This document shows positions 1-6,804 of a stretch of 10,092 nucleotides of DNA, piece by piece. The position numbers were made by a program, and so were the translations under genes. Under the pieces are notes generated by a model, which was given only the letters and a program-made list of their open reading frames with translations, ran no database searches and was not told the origin of the DNA. The stretch comes from Candidatus Competibacteraceae bacterium (GTDB lineage Bacteria; Pseudomonadota; Gammaproteobacteria; Competibacterales; Competibacteraceae), in the NCBI GenBank assembly GCA_012032855.1, contig JAAUQA010000077.1, positions 1 through 10,092 of the forward strand, in the 5' to 3' direction. Every line of letters starts with the position of its first letter. Position 1 is the stretch's first letter.

Positions 1-582
1 GTTAAAGTAGCCGTCAATACGTTGCGCCAACCAGGGTTGTCTAGTCACTCGATACACCTGGCCAACCGATGCACCGCTTTCGGCCAAACTTTGAGCAATC
101 TCATCAGACGTGTTTTCCAATTGCGGCATCACCCCTTCCATGAGTGCCACGCGATTCCTGATTGATAACACAGCGGCGCGGCTTGCTAAGATAGTATCTA
201 AATCAGTTCGAACGAGTTGCCATTGTTGGTCCATTGCTTCGATGGCAGGGGATAATTCTGCCGGCAAGGCTGACAAACCGTCATCAGCATTACCTTCCTT
301 TTGAGTAAGCATTATTGCGTCGAAGCGGCTGCGAGCGTTTTCGAGCGTGACAAAGGCTGGCTCGCTGCCGTTAGCTGCTTCGCGGGCCTGCACCACCAAC
401 TCGCGAGAAAGTAACCGTTGCTCGGAGATCAGCTGCCCGTGGGCCCGGTAATCACTGTCATATTGCCCTATCCAATAGGAAAACAGCCCCATCACGATGA
501 TCGACAGCACTAGGCAGACGATGAGTATGATGTATTTCAGCGAACCACCCTGAGTCGAGGATTCACTTGGGGATTCACGCAT
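1..582 (-). CDS. pilJ: PilJ, type IV pilus chemoreceptor (5' part only, cut by window edge)
   Basis: Methyl-accepting transducer of the pilus chemosensory (Pil-Chp) system. It sits in the inner membrane and signals through PilI to the ChpA/PilL kinase. The reading frame is open for 194 codons from ATG at 582 to the window edge. Residues 1-16 are a short polar cytoplasmic tail, and about 17-38 are a strongly hydrophobic segment (YIILIVCLVLSIIVMG). The rest is the start of the periplasmic PilJ-type sensor, with family-like stretches EQRLLSREL (54-62), ILAS (131-134) and PQLEN (153-157). The start is supported by a GAGGAGA ribosome site about 8 bases upstream (about 591-597). It lies 67 bases downstream of pilI on the same strand, as expected for a pilG-pilI-pilJ operon. 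The second membrane segment, HAMP and signalling domains fall outside the window. The identity rests on position plus recalled similarity to Pseudomonas PilJ. Confidence 0.87.
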   Translation of the reverse strand, partial: MRESPSESSTQGGSLKYIILIVCLVLSIIVMGLFSYWIGQYDSDYRAHGQLISEQRLLSRELVVQAREAANGSEPAFVTLENARSRFDAIMLTQKEGNADDGLSALPAELSPAIEAMDQQWQLVRTDLDTILASRAAVLSIRNRVALMEGVMPQLENTSDEIAQSLAESGASVGQVYRVTRQPWLAQRIDGYFN

Positions 583-649
583 TTAATTGTCTCCTCAGCC
601 ACTTATATCGTTTTACTTCCGTGCACGCACCCGAACAGCAATATCACGT

Positions 650-1192
650 TCAAATCGCCGCATCCAGAAATTTTGGGTCATTAAGCAAACGGTCGATATT
701 AAAGACAAACCAGTGTCGATTCTCACCCTCAAATCCCTCAGAGAAATAAGGTGAAAAATTGTTATTTTCCGCCATATCAGGTAATCGGCTTTGCTCGCCA
801 AACTGCCGCATACCAATGACCTCATGAATCAGTAACCCGTATTCCCATTCCCCGGAGCGGGCGACGACAAGCCGGCTATTTGGTGTAGGCGTGCTGGGCT
901 CACCGCCCAAAAACTCTTGCAAATCCACCACTGACAAAATTGTTCCGCGCAAATTAGCAATACCGAGCAGCCAAGTTGCAACACCCGGAATACGGGTAAT
1001 GCGAGGAATCGGAACGATTTCCGCGACATCGTCCATAGGCAACAGCAGATTCCACGACCCCAAGCGCACAGCCAAACGACCTTCCTCGCCCACCGGTTTT
1101 GCCTGTGCCGAGGCATCCGTTGTTAACGCATGGTTGCGCTTATCGATATCCAGCAACAGGTCGAAAGGGTGTATGACAGCCTGTCCGCTCAC
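650..1192 (-). CDS. pilI: PilI, CheW-like adaptor of the type IV pilus chemosensory system
   Basis: A 180-residue CheW-domain protein that should link the PilJ receptor to the ChpA/PilL histidine kinase. The CheW-like fold spans about residues 38-172. Visible family motifs are PIPRITRIPG (61-70), WLLGIANLRG (74-83), SVVDL (87-91) and EVIGM (124-128). The C-terminus FLDAAI closely resembles the FLDVAV end of Pseudomonas PilI as I recall it. The start is GTG at 1192, preceded by TAAGG four to five bases upstream. An in-frame TAA just upstream excludes a longer protein. It lies 37 bases after pilG and 67 bases before pilJ on the same strand. No frameshift or missing domain is visible. Confidence 0.9.
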   Translation of the reverse strand: MSGQAVIHPFDLLLDIDKRNHALTTDASAQAKPVGEEGRLAVRLGSWNLLLPMDDVAEIVPIPRITRIPGVATWLLGIANLRGTILSVVDLQEFLGGEPSTPTPNSRLVVARSGEWEYGLLIHEVIGMRQFGEQSRLPDMAENNNFSPYFSEGFEGENRHWFVFNIDRLLNDPKFLDAAI

Positions 1193-1229
1193 AATACCTT
1201 ACCCCTATCCAACATGTACTACAAAACGT

Positions 1230-1649
1230 TCAGGAGAGCGGGACATAGCGTCGAATACTTTCCAGCAAATCCTTGCGCGTAAACGGTTTGCTGATGAACT
1301 GCTCAGCCCCGACCAAACGTCCTCGCGCTTTATCGAACAAGCCATCCTTACTGGATAACATGATGACCGGTGTTTTTCGAAACAGCCGGCTGTTTTTAAT
1401 CACGGAACACGCTTGATACCCATTGAGTCGCGGCATGCCCACATCCATAAAGACAATGTCGGGGTGACTGTCAACCATTTTAGCTAAGGCTTGAAAACCG
1501 TCATCTGAGGTGAAGACAGCAAATCCCTCACTGGTCAGCAAGTCTTCTGCCGTGCGCCGTATCGTCGCACTGTCGTCCACCACCATCACTTTAATAGTGC
1601 GTAATTTGCCTTGTTCGACACCGGTATTCTTTCCTTCTTCAAGCTCCAT
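1230..1649 (-). CDS. pilG: PilG, response regulator of the type IV pilus chemosensory system
   Basis: A single-domain CheY-like receiver of 139 residues that receives phosphate from the ChpA/PilL kinase and promotes pilus extension. Visible residues are the acidic pair D25-D26 (VMVVDDSATIRRTAE), phospho-acceptor D69 (IVFMDVGMPRLNGYQ), S99/S100 (VIMLSSKDGLFDKA) and K121 (KPF). The stretches TIRRTAE, MPRLNGYQAC and VIMLSSKDGLFDKARGR match PilG rather than PilH. The start at 1649 is preferred because GGAG (1656-1659) lies six bases upstream. An in-frame ATG at 1661 would add four residues (MEII) but has a poorer ribosome site. It is the first gene of the operon, behind the promoter at 1725-1753, and is followed directly by pilI. 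The usual pilH between them is absent. Confidence 0.9.
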   Translation of the reverse strand: MELEEGKNTGVEQGKLRTIKVMVVDDSATIRRTAEDLLTSEGFAVFTSDDGFQALAKMVDSHPDIVFMDVGMPRLNGYQACSVIKNSRLFRKTPVIMLSSKDGLFDKARGRLVGAEQFISKPFTRKDLLESIRRYVPLS

Positions 1650-1724
1650 AATTATCTCCATTCATCACACACCCCCACTGTCGCTGCACCTAGGCTGGCT
1701 GATCACGCATGTTTAACACATCAC

Positions 1725-1753
1725 GGTATACCACACCAAGCATGAAATGTTAA
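1725..1753 (-). promoter_or_regulatory. Probable sigma70-type promoter of pilG-pilI-pilJ
   Basis: On the minus strand, TTAACA (1753-1748; 5 of 6 consensus bases) is separated by exactly 17 bases from TATACC (1730-1725; 4 of 6). Transcription would start near 1718, giving a leader of roughly 70 bases before the pilG ATG at 1649. The -10 element is half of the palindrome GGTATACC. This is a pattern match only. Confidence 0.5.
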
Positions 1754-1821
1754 TTTTATCGCAAGCGGCGAGTTATCCCGCCTACCTCGTGACTCTGCGG
1801 CGTGCATGTAGATAGGCTGTA

Positions 1822-1851
1822 CCGACATTTCTTATCTTTTCGAATAATAAT
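1822..1851 (+). promoter_or_regulatory. Possible promoter of gshB operon
   Basis: On the plus strand, CCGACA (1822-1827; 4 of 6) and AATAAT (1846-1851; 5 of 6) are 18 bases apart in an AT-rich stretch. The leader would be about 100 bases. It is the best candidate upstream of gshB, but the region offers several overlapping AT-rich hexamers, so the match is weak. Confidence 0.3.
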
Positions 1852-1961
1852 AGTAGTATCATTTCAACAATTGTGCTTGATTCGACTGGACTCACTCCCG
1901 CTCTCCCCAGTGGGACAACGAACGGGCAACCTACTGGTATCACGAACAAACGCCTAAAAAT

Positions 1962-2912
1962 ATGTCGGTTAAAATCGGTGTGGTGATGGACTCTATTGCG
2001 TCCATCAACTTAAAAAAAGACACGACTTTTGCTTTATTGTTGGCCGCTCAGGAACGGGGCTGGCTGCTGCATTATTTCGAGCAAAGCGATCTCTATCTGC
2101 ATGATGATCAAGCCTTTGGACGAACCCGCTTGCTTACGGTTAAAGACGATAAAAACGATTGGTTCAGTTTTCAACAAGAGCAAGAACTGCCGCTGGCCAC
2201 GTTGGATATTATCCTCATGCGCAAGGATCCGCCGTTTGACATGGAGTATATTTATACTACTTATTTGCTGGAGCAAGCCGAAGCAGCAGGCACCCTGGTT
2301 GTCAACCGCCCGCGCAGCTTACGCGACGCCAATGAAAAACTGTTTGCGCTCTCGTTTCCCCGGTGCTGCCCCCCCACCTTGGTCAGTCGTGAAGCAGCAC
2401 GGCTCCGAGGCTTTTTACAGCAACAAGACGACATCATTGTGAAGCCGCTGGACGGCATGGGCGGTGCGTCCATTTTTCGCTTACGTCGCGATGATCCCAA
2501 TACCAATGTGATCTTGGAGACCTTGACTAGTCACAATCAGCGGCTATCCATGGCACAGCGTTATATTCCGGAAATAGCCTTAACCGGTGACAAACGCATC
2601 CTATTGATTGATGGTGAGCCAGTACCTTATGCATTAGCACGACACCCTGCTTCCGGTGAGACCCGAGCCAACCTGGCTGCAGGAGGACGCGGTGAAGGCG
2701 TACCTCTGACTGAACGTGATCGCTGGATCTGCGCCCAGGTGGCCCCCAAACTCCGCGAGATGGGACTTTTATTTGTCGGTCTGGATGTGATCGGTGACTA
2801 TTTGACTGAAATCAATGTCACCAGCCCGACCTGCGCCCGTGAACTGAATGCCCAATTCGGATTGGATATCGGCGCTCAACTAATGGATTCCATTGCTGCG
2901 CTTATCGCCTGA
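1962..2912 (+). CDS. gshB: Glutathione synthetase GshB
   Basis: Joins gamma-glutamylcysteine and glycine with ATP to make glutathione in the cytoplasm. The 316-residue length equals that of E. coli GshB as recalled, and the frame is intact. The N-terminal domain has IGVVMDSIASINLKKD (5-20) and ILMRKDPPFD (84-93). The ATP-grasp domain shows KPLDGMGGASIFR (161-173), GDKR (209-212), NLAAGGRGE (237-245) and the metal- and substrate-site stretch TEINVTSPT (282-290). These are the expected signatures. No good ribosome site precedes the ATG; the bases just upstream are CGCCTAAAAAT. The start is still fixed by alignment with the family N-terminus. It is divergent from pilG and followed eight bases later by the tonB-like gene, so the two are probably cotranscribed. 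Confidence 0.96.
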   Translation: MSVKIGVVMDSIASINLKKDTTFALLLAAQERGWLLHYFEQSDLYLHDDQAFGRTRLLTVKDDKNDWFSFQQEQELPLATLDIILMRKDPPFDMEYIYTTYLLEQAEAAGTLVVNRPRSLRDANEKLFALSFPRCCPPTLVSREAARLRGFLQQQDDIIVKPLDGMGGASIFRLRRDDPNTNVILETLTSHNQRLSMAQRYIPEIALTGDKRILLIDGEPVPYALARHPASGETRANLAAGGRGEGVPLTERDRWICAQVAPKLREMGLLFVGLDVIGDYLTEINVTSPTCARELNAQFGLDIGAQLMDSIAALIA

Positions 2913-2920
2913 GAACAACG

Positions 2921-3756
2921 ATGACGTTGGTAGGCATCCTTCGTAACGAAGAACAACGGCTAGGTCTAGCATTAACATTAGCCATCGCCTTCCATCTATT
3001 GGTTCTGTTGGGCGTCAGCTTCACTATTTTGCCGGAGAAGTCCCGGCCAAGTGCGCTGAGCCTGCAAATCACCTTGCAAGAAGAGGTCGGTGGTGAACCT
3101 GACTTCTCCACAGGCGCTGAACCTAATCAGCCCACCACTGTGGAACCACAGCCACTGCAACCAGTTCCACAACCCACAGTGGAACCACCCGCATCGATTC
3201 CTGTACCGGCTGCCGCTCCTCCAACACCGCAGCCTCCTCCAGAACCTAAAGTAACTAAAACCCAACCTACGCAGCCCCAACCTACCCGGCTGAAGCCACC
3301 TCAGGAGCATAAAGCACCACAAGCGCTAAGCGGTAAGGAACTGCGCAATCTTGGATTGCAGATGGCGAGGGTGAATTCTGCGCCTCGGCAAAACACGAGC
3401 AATGCCCGGGAGAAACATCTCAACCCGCGTTCCATGACAACCTTGGAAAAGTTTTACCAAGAGAGTTGGGTGCGTAAAGTCGAACAGGTAGGTAACTTGA
3501 ATTTTCCTGAAGAAGCACGCCGTCGCAATTTAACTGCAGGCCCTGTCTTGAAAGTTTCCATTCGCGCGGATGGCAGTGTTAACGGATTAGCATACTCCGT
3601 TCCTCGGGGCATGCCGCATTGGATGAAGCCGCCAAACAAATCGTCAGCTTAGCCGCACCCTATGCACCTTTCCCGGCAGAACTTCGCCGCCAATATGATA
3701 TTCTGCATATCGTTCGCCAGTGGAAATTCGAACACGGCAAGCTGTCCGGTCGGTGA
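2921..3756 (+). CDS. tonB: TonB-family energy transducer, with single-base frameshift near 3584-3590
   Basis: TonB-like protein that would span the periplasm and pass inner-membrane energy to an outer-membrane partner. Residues 13-37 are a hydrophobic anchor. About residues 66-133 form a proline-rich spacer with many QP, PP and EP pairs. The C-terminal TonB domain starts near YQESWVRKVEQVGNLNFPEEA (about 179-199). As written the frame stops at 3652 after 243 residues. The other frame from about 3590 to TGA at 3754-3756 reads SSGHAALDEAAKQIV and continues to FEHGKLSGR, the expected end of the domain. One base missing near 3584-3590 (for example GG for GGG, giving NGISILRSSGH) explains this. 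The repaired protein is about 278 residues. It starts eight bases after gshB. In Pseudomonas aeruginosa the gene at this position is tonB3, linked to twitching motility. A similar role here is inference. Confidence 0.85.
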
Positions 3757-3811
3757 GCGGATAGCATGACGGATTATCATCAACCGCGGGCCTAGAGGTT
3801 CAGGAGTCGCC

Positions 3812-4375
3812 ATGCACGAACCGACCTACCTCAGCAATCAACTGCTTATCGCCATGCCGAGTTTGATGGATCCTAATTTCCATCAAACCGTCACTTACCT
3901 CAGCGAACACAACGCCGACGGGGCTTTAGGGATCGTAATCAATCGCCCGCTGGAATTGACCTTGGGTGAACTGCTGGAACATTTGAACATTCCAATCAGC
4001 CAGCCCGCCATCGCTTCTATGCCCGTTCACTACGGTGGTCCGGTACAACCTCAACAGGGTTTTGTAGTGCATACTCCAGCGGGCGATTGGGGTTCAACGC
4101 TTAGAGTAACTGACGCCATTGGCATCACCACTTCACGAGATATTCTCCAGTCGCTAGCCCAAGGCCAACAGCCGGAGCATGCCTTGGTTGCGCTAGGTTA
4201 TGCAGGGTGGGGCCCTGGTCAGTTGGAGCAGGAATTAGCGGAAAATGCCTGGCTTTCGGGGCCCGCCGATCCCGCTATTCTGTTCCACACACCCATCAAC
4301 CAGCGTTGGTCCGCCGCTGCCGCGCTGCTAGGAGTGGATCTTAATCTGCTGTCTGCTGATGCCGGACATGCCTAA
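3812..4375 (+). CDS. yqgE: YqgE/AlgH family protein (UPF0301)
   Basis: A 187-residue member of the YqgE/AlgH family, typical in length. Its biochemical role is not established; in Pseudomonas the homologue was named AlgH for an effect on alginate gene regulation. Family landmarks are visible: the opening LSNQLLIAMPSLMDPNF (7-23), GALGIVINRP (37-46), HYGGPV (73-78) and LGYAGWGPGQLEQEL (128-142). The start ATG has a good ribosome site, CAGGAG, about six bases upstream. The gene lies 55 bases after the tonB-like gene and overlaps ruvX by 17 bases, an arrangement common in gammaproteobacteria and consistent with translational coupling. Confidence 0.94.
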   Translation: MHEPTYLSNQLLIAMPSLMDPNFHQTVTYLSEHNADGALGIVINRPLELTLGELLEHLNIPISQPAIASMPVHYGGPVQPQQGFVVHTPAGDWGSTLRVTDAIGITTSRDILQSLAQGQQPEHALVALGYAGWGPGQLEQELAENAWLSGPADPAILFHTPINQRWSAAAALLGVDLNLLSADAGHA

Positions 4376-4811
4376 GTGTTCTCGCACAATCATAGCCTTC
4401 GATTTCGGACTAGCGCGTATCGGCGTCGCAGTCGGTCAGGAACTCATTGCTTCGGCGCGGCCATTGACCATTTTGAGAAACAAACGACAGCGCCCCGATT
4501 GGGATGCTATCGGCCGCTTGCTGACCGAGTGGCAAGCGGATCTGTTGCTGGTCGGCATTCCCCACCATGCTGACAATAGCCCTTCTGCCCTAACCGACGC
4601 AGCGCAGCGCTTTAGCCGTCGATTACAAGGTCGCTATGGCTTACCCGTTGAAACTATTGATGAACACCTCTCGTCATGGGAAGCCGATTCATATCAGGCG
4701 TCCTGCGGAAAGTCTCCACAGGACGACCACAACGATGCGTTTGCAGCCACTTTAATTCTGGAAAGTTGGCTCAACCACGCGCTTGCCGTAACGCATACAA
4801 GCAAACGCTAA
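4359..4811 (+). CDS. ruvX: RuvX/YqgF family RNase H-fold nuclease
   Basis: Member of the YqgF/RuvX family, described as a putative Holliday-junction resolvase and also implicated in pre-16S rRNA end processing. Its length of 150 residues is typical or slightly long. The acidic residues expected of the RNase H-like fold are present: D15 in FDFGLARIGVAVG, E102 in DEHLSSWEA and D126 in HNDAFAA. Two normally conserved stretches differ. The usual DER(L/S)T motif reads DEHLSS, and the usual GLPxNxDG loop reads GIPHHADNS. The start at 4359 overlaps yqgE by 17 bases. ATG at 4368 is an equally possible start and would remove three residues; neither has a strong ribosome site. Its stop lies 25 bases from the pilT stop on the other strand, with no hairpin terminator visible between them. 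Confidence 0.88.
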   Translation: MPDMPKCSRTIIAFDFGLARIGVAVGQELIASARPLTILRNKRQRPDWDAIGRLLTEWQADLLLVGIPHHADNSPSALTDAAQRFSRRLQGRYGLPVETIDEHLSSWEADSYQASCGKSPQDDHNDAFAATLILESWLNHALAVTHTSKR

Positions 4812-4836
4812 TCTGTTAGTTCATCTAAATCTACGG

Positions 4837-5885
4837 TTAGGCTGCTTTAAAGCTATCCGGATTCTTGGCTTTAGACATGGCGTCGTGACGACTAATCTTG
4901 CCCGATCTCACCAAGTCCAGTAAATGTTGATCCAGCGTCTGCATACCGAAACCCTTGCCGGTCTGGATCGACGAATACATTTGCGCAACTTTGTCTTCGC
5001 GGATCAGATTGCGCACGGCTGATGTACCGATCATGATTTCCCAAGCCGCAGTCCGCCCGCCGCCTATCTTTTTCATCAGCGTCTGCGAAATAACCGCTTG
5101 GATCGACTCGGAGAGCATGGAGCGCACCAGCGGTTTCTCGCCGGCCGGAAATACGTCGATCACGCGATCTATGGTCTTCGGTGCAGAGGTGGTATGTAAC
5201 GTACCGAATACTAAATGGCCGGTTTCCGCAGCGGTCAACGCCAACCGAATGGTCTCCAGATCGCGCAACTCGCCGACCAAAATCGTATCGGGATCTTCCC
5301 GCAGGGCCGACCTCAGCGCCTCATTGAAGCCTAACGTATCGCGGTGCACTTCGCGTTGATTGATTAAACATTTCTTGCTTTGGTGAACAAACTCGATGGG
5401 ATCTTCAATAGTTAAAATATGCCCGTACTCACTATCGTTTTTGTAATCCACCATAGCCGCCAGTGTGGTTGATTTTCCCGAACCCGTGGGGCCGGTCACC
5501 AACACGAGGCCACGTGGTTTCAGTGTAATATCTTTAAATATCTGGGGACAGCCTAAATCCTCCAGTGACAAAATCTTGGTGGGAATCGTCCGAAAAACCG
5601 CTCCCGCCCCCCGATCCTGATTAAAGGCGTTGACCCGAAACCTAGCCAGCTTCGGCACTTCGAAAGAAAAGTCGCACTCCAGGAACTCGTCGTAATCCTT
5701 ACGCTGTTTATCATTCATGATGTCGTAGATCAAACCATGGGCCTCTTTATGCTCCAGCACCGGCAAATTGATTCGGCGGATGTCGCCATCGACCCGAATC
5801 ATGGGGGCAACCCAGCCGACAAGTGCAAATCGGACGCGTTATTTTTAACTGAAAAGGTCAAAAGATCATCAAGTGTAGGCGTCAT
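4837..5885 (-). CDS. pilT: PilT, type IV pilus retraction ATPase, with frameshift in a C5 run near its start
   Basis: Hexameric ATPase at the inner face of the cytoplasmic membrane that powers pilus retraction and twitching. As written the main frame starts only at ATG 5802 (321 residues). Upstream, ATG 5885 has a strong ribosome site (GAGGAAA) and encodes 28 family-typical residues (TLDDLLTF...ASDLHLSAGLPP), then hits TGA overlapping ATG 5802. One missing C in the run at 5803-5807 explains this; the repaired protein has 349 residues against 344 in Pseudomonas. In repaired numbering: Walker A GPTGSGKST (132-140), Asp box TIEDPIEFVH (159-168), Walker B with ILVGELRD (to 209), His box TGHLVFGTLHT (222-232) and the retraction motif AVRNLIRE (290-297). 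The motif set and sequence match PilT, not PilU. No pilU follows it. Confidence 0.92.
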
Positions 5886-5961
5886 AAAAGTTTCCTCTAT
5901 AATATCCTCAGTCTTACAACAACTATGCGTGTCTTAATTAGTACCGGTTGGACTCAGAACT
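5886..5961. other. Divergent gap between pilT and yggS
   Basis: A 76-base AT-rich spacer that should hold start signals for both genes. The pilT ribosome site (GAGGAAA, minus strand) lies at its left edge. A TATAAT hexamer on the plus strand (5898-5903) has no matching -35 element, so I do not call it a promoter. No other structure is evident. Confidence 0.45.
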
Positions 5962-6725
5962 ATGGAAATCGTTAAGAGTATATATAACAGTTCGCGCCAA
6001 CCCCAGCAGATCGAGTCAGGGGAAAAAATAAATCCCGTGGCTACCCATTTGGCTAGTTTACACGCGCGCATCCAGGCAGCAGAACGTCGTTTTCAGCGTC
6101 CTGCGGGTTCAGTAAGCTTACTGGCGGTCAGTAAAGCTAAACCAGCGATGCTCATCGCTGCCGCCGCTGCAGCAGGGCAGCAACGGTTTGGGGAAAGTTA
6201 TCTCCAAGAGGCTCTGGAAAAATGGCCGCTCTGCAGCGTTGGGATTTGGAATGGCATTTTATTGGTCCTATCCAATCCAATAAGACTCGCGGAATAGCTG
6301 AGCACTTCACCTGGGTACACAGCATTGATCGCTTGAAAATAGCCCAACGTCTCAATAGCCAACGTCCGACGCATCTTCCTCCGCTTAATATTTGCCTGCA
6401 GGTTAACATTAGCGCAGAACCTAATAAACGAGGGGTTTCTGTTGATGGCCTTGAATCACTCGCACACACCGTTGCAGCCTTGCCACGTCTGCGCTTGCGT
6501 GGCTTAATGACAGTTCCTGCACTACAGCGTGAATTCTCTGTGCAACGAAAGGCGTTCGCTGCATTACGGGACTTACAACAGTCCCTCTCCGCCGGAGGTC
6601 TTGCTTTGGACACCCTATCTATGGGAATGTACGGTGATCTGGAAGCCGCTATTGCAGAGGGCAGCACCCTGGTACGAGTTGGGACCGCTCTATTCGGCGA
6701 ACGGGTTATTCCATCAGAACCATGA
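5962..6725 (+). CDS. yggS: YggS/PLPBP family PLP-homeostasis protein, with frameshift in an A5 run at 6218-6222
   Basis: Cytoplasmic pyridoxal-phosphate-binding protein of the YggS (PROSC/PLPBP) family, a TIM-barrel like the N-terminal domain of alanine racemase, involved in PLP balance. The first frame carries LLAVSKAKPA, whose Lys is the PLP-binding residue, and GESYLQEALEK. The second frame begins MAALQRWDLEWHFIGPIQSNKTR and continues through CLQVNIS, LRLRGLMTVP and LSMGMYGDLEAAIAEGSTLVRVGTALFG to TGA at 6723-6725. One A missing in the run at 6218-6222 joins them as EKMAAL, as in the family. The start is uncertain. ATG 5962 gives an unusual 25-residue extension, whereas GTG 6037 gives about 229 residues, close to the family length. 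Neither has a well-spaced ribosome site. It stands between pilT and proC, as in many gammaproteobacteria. Confidence 0.88.
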
Positions 6726-6804
6726 ATAACAGCTTCAGAGCATTCAGTAAGTCTATTGATTGATAAACATCACCAATCGGCGATTTTGGACTACTGCTAA
6801 TCCT

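Larger units (their letters stand above)
1650..1961. other. Divergent intergenic region between pilG and gshB
   Basis: About 312 bases with no credible coding frame. It holds the promoter candidates for both divergent units, listed separately. It also contains a perfect 8-bp palindrome GGTATACC (1725-1732) on the pilG -10 element, and a short inverted repeat CCAGT/ACTGG (about 1908-1938) in the gshB leader. No tRNA, riboswitch or factor-independent terminator is evident. Confidence 0.6.

Noticed and set aside
891..1358. 155-codon plus-strand open frame across pilI and pilG
   Set aside because: It lies opposite two well-supported genes and its protein has no recognisable features; a shadow frame.
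4812..4836. Bidirectional terminator between ruvX and pilT
   Set aside because: Only a 4-bp CTAA/TTAG pairing can be formed, with no GC-rich stem and no T-run.
5803..5807. Phase variation of pilT through the C run
   Set aside because: Five bases is too short for a typical phase-variable tract, and three other genes show similar one-base breaks, which points to error or decay.
5898..5903. Perfect TATAAT hexamer on the plus strand as a yggS promoter
   Set aside because: No -35-like hexamer at 15-19 bases upstream and no extended -10 TG. It is also the complement of the AT-rich stretch next to the pilT ribosome site.
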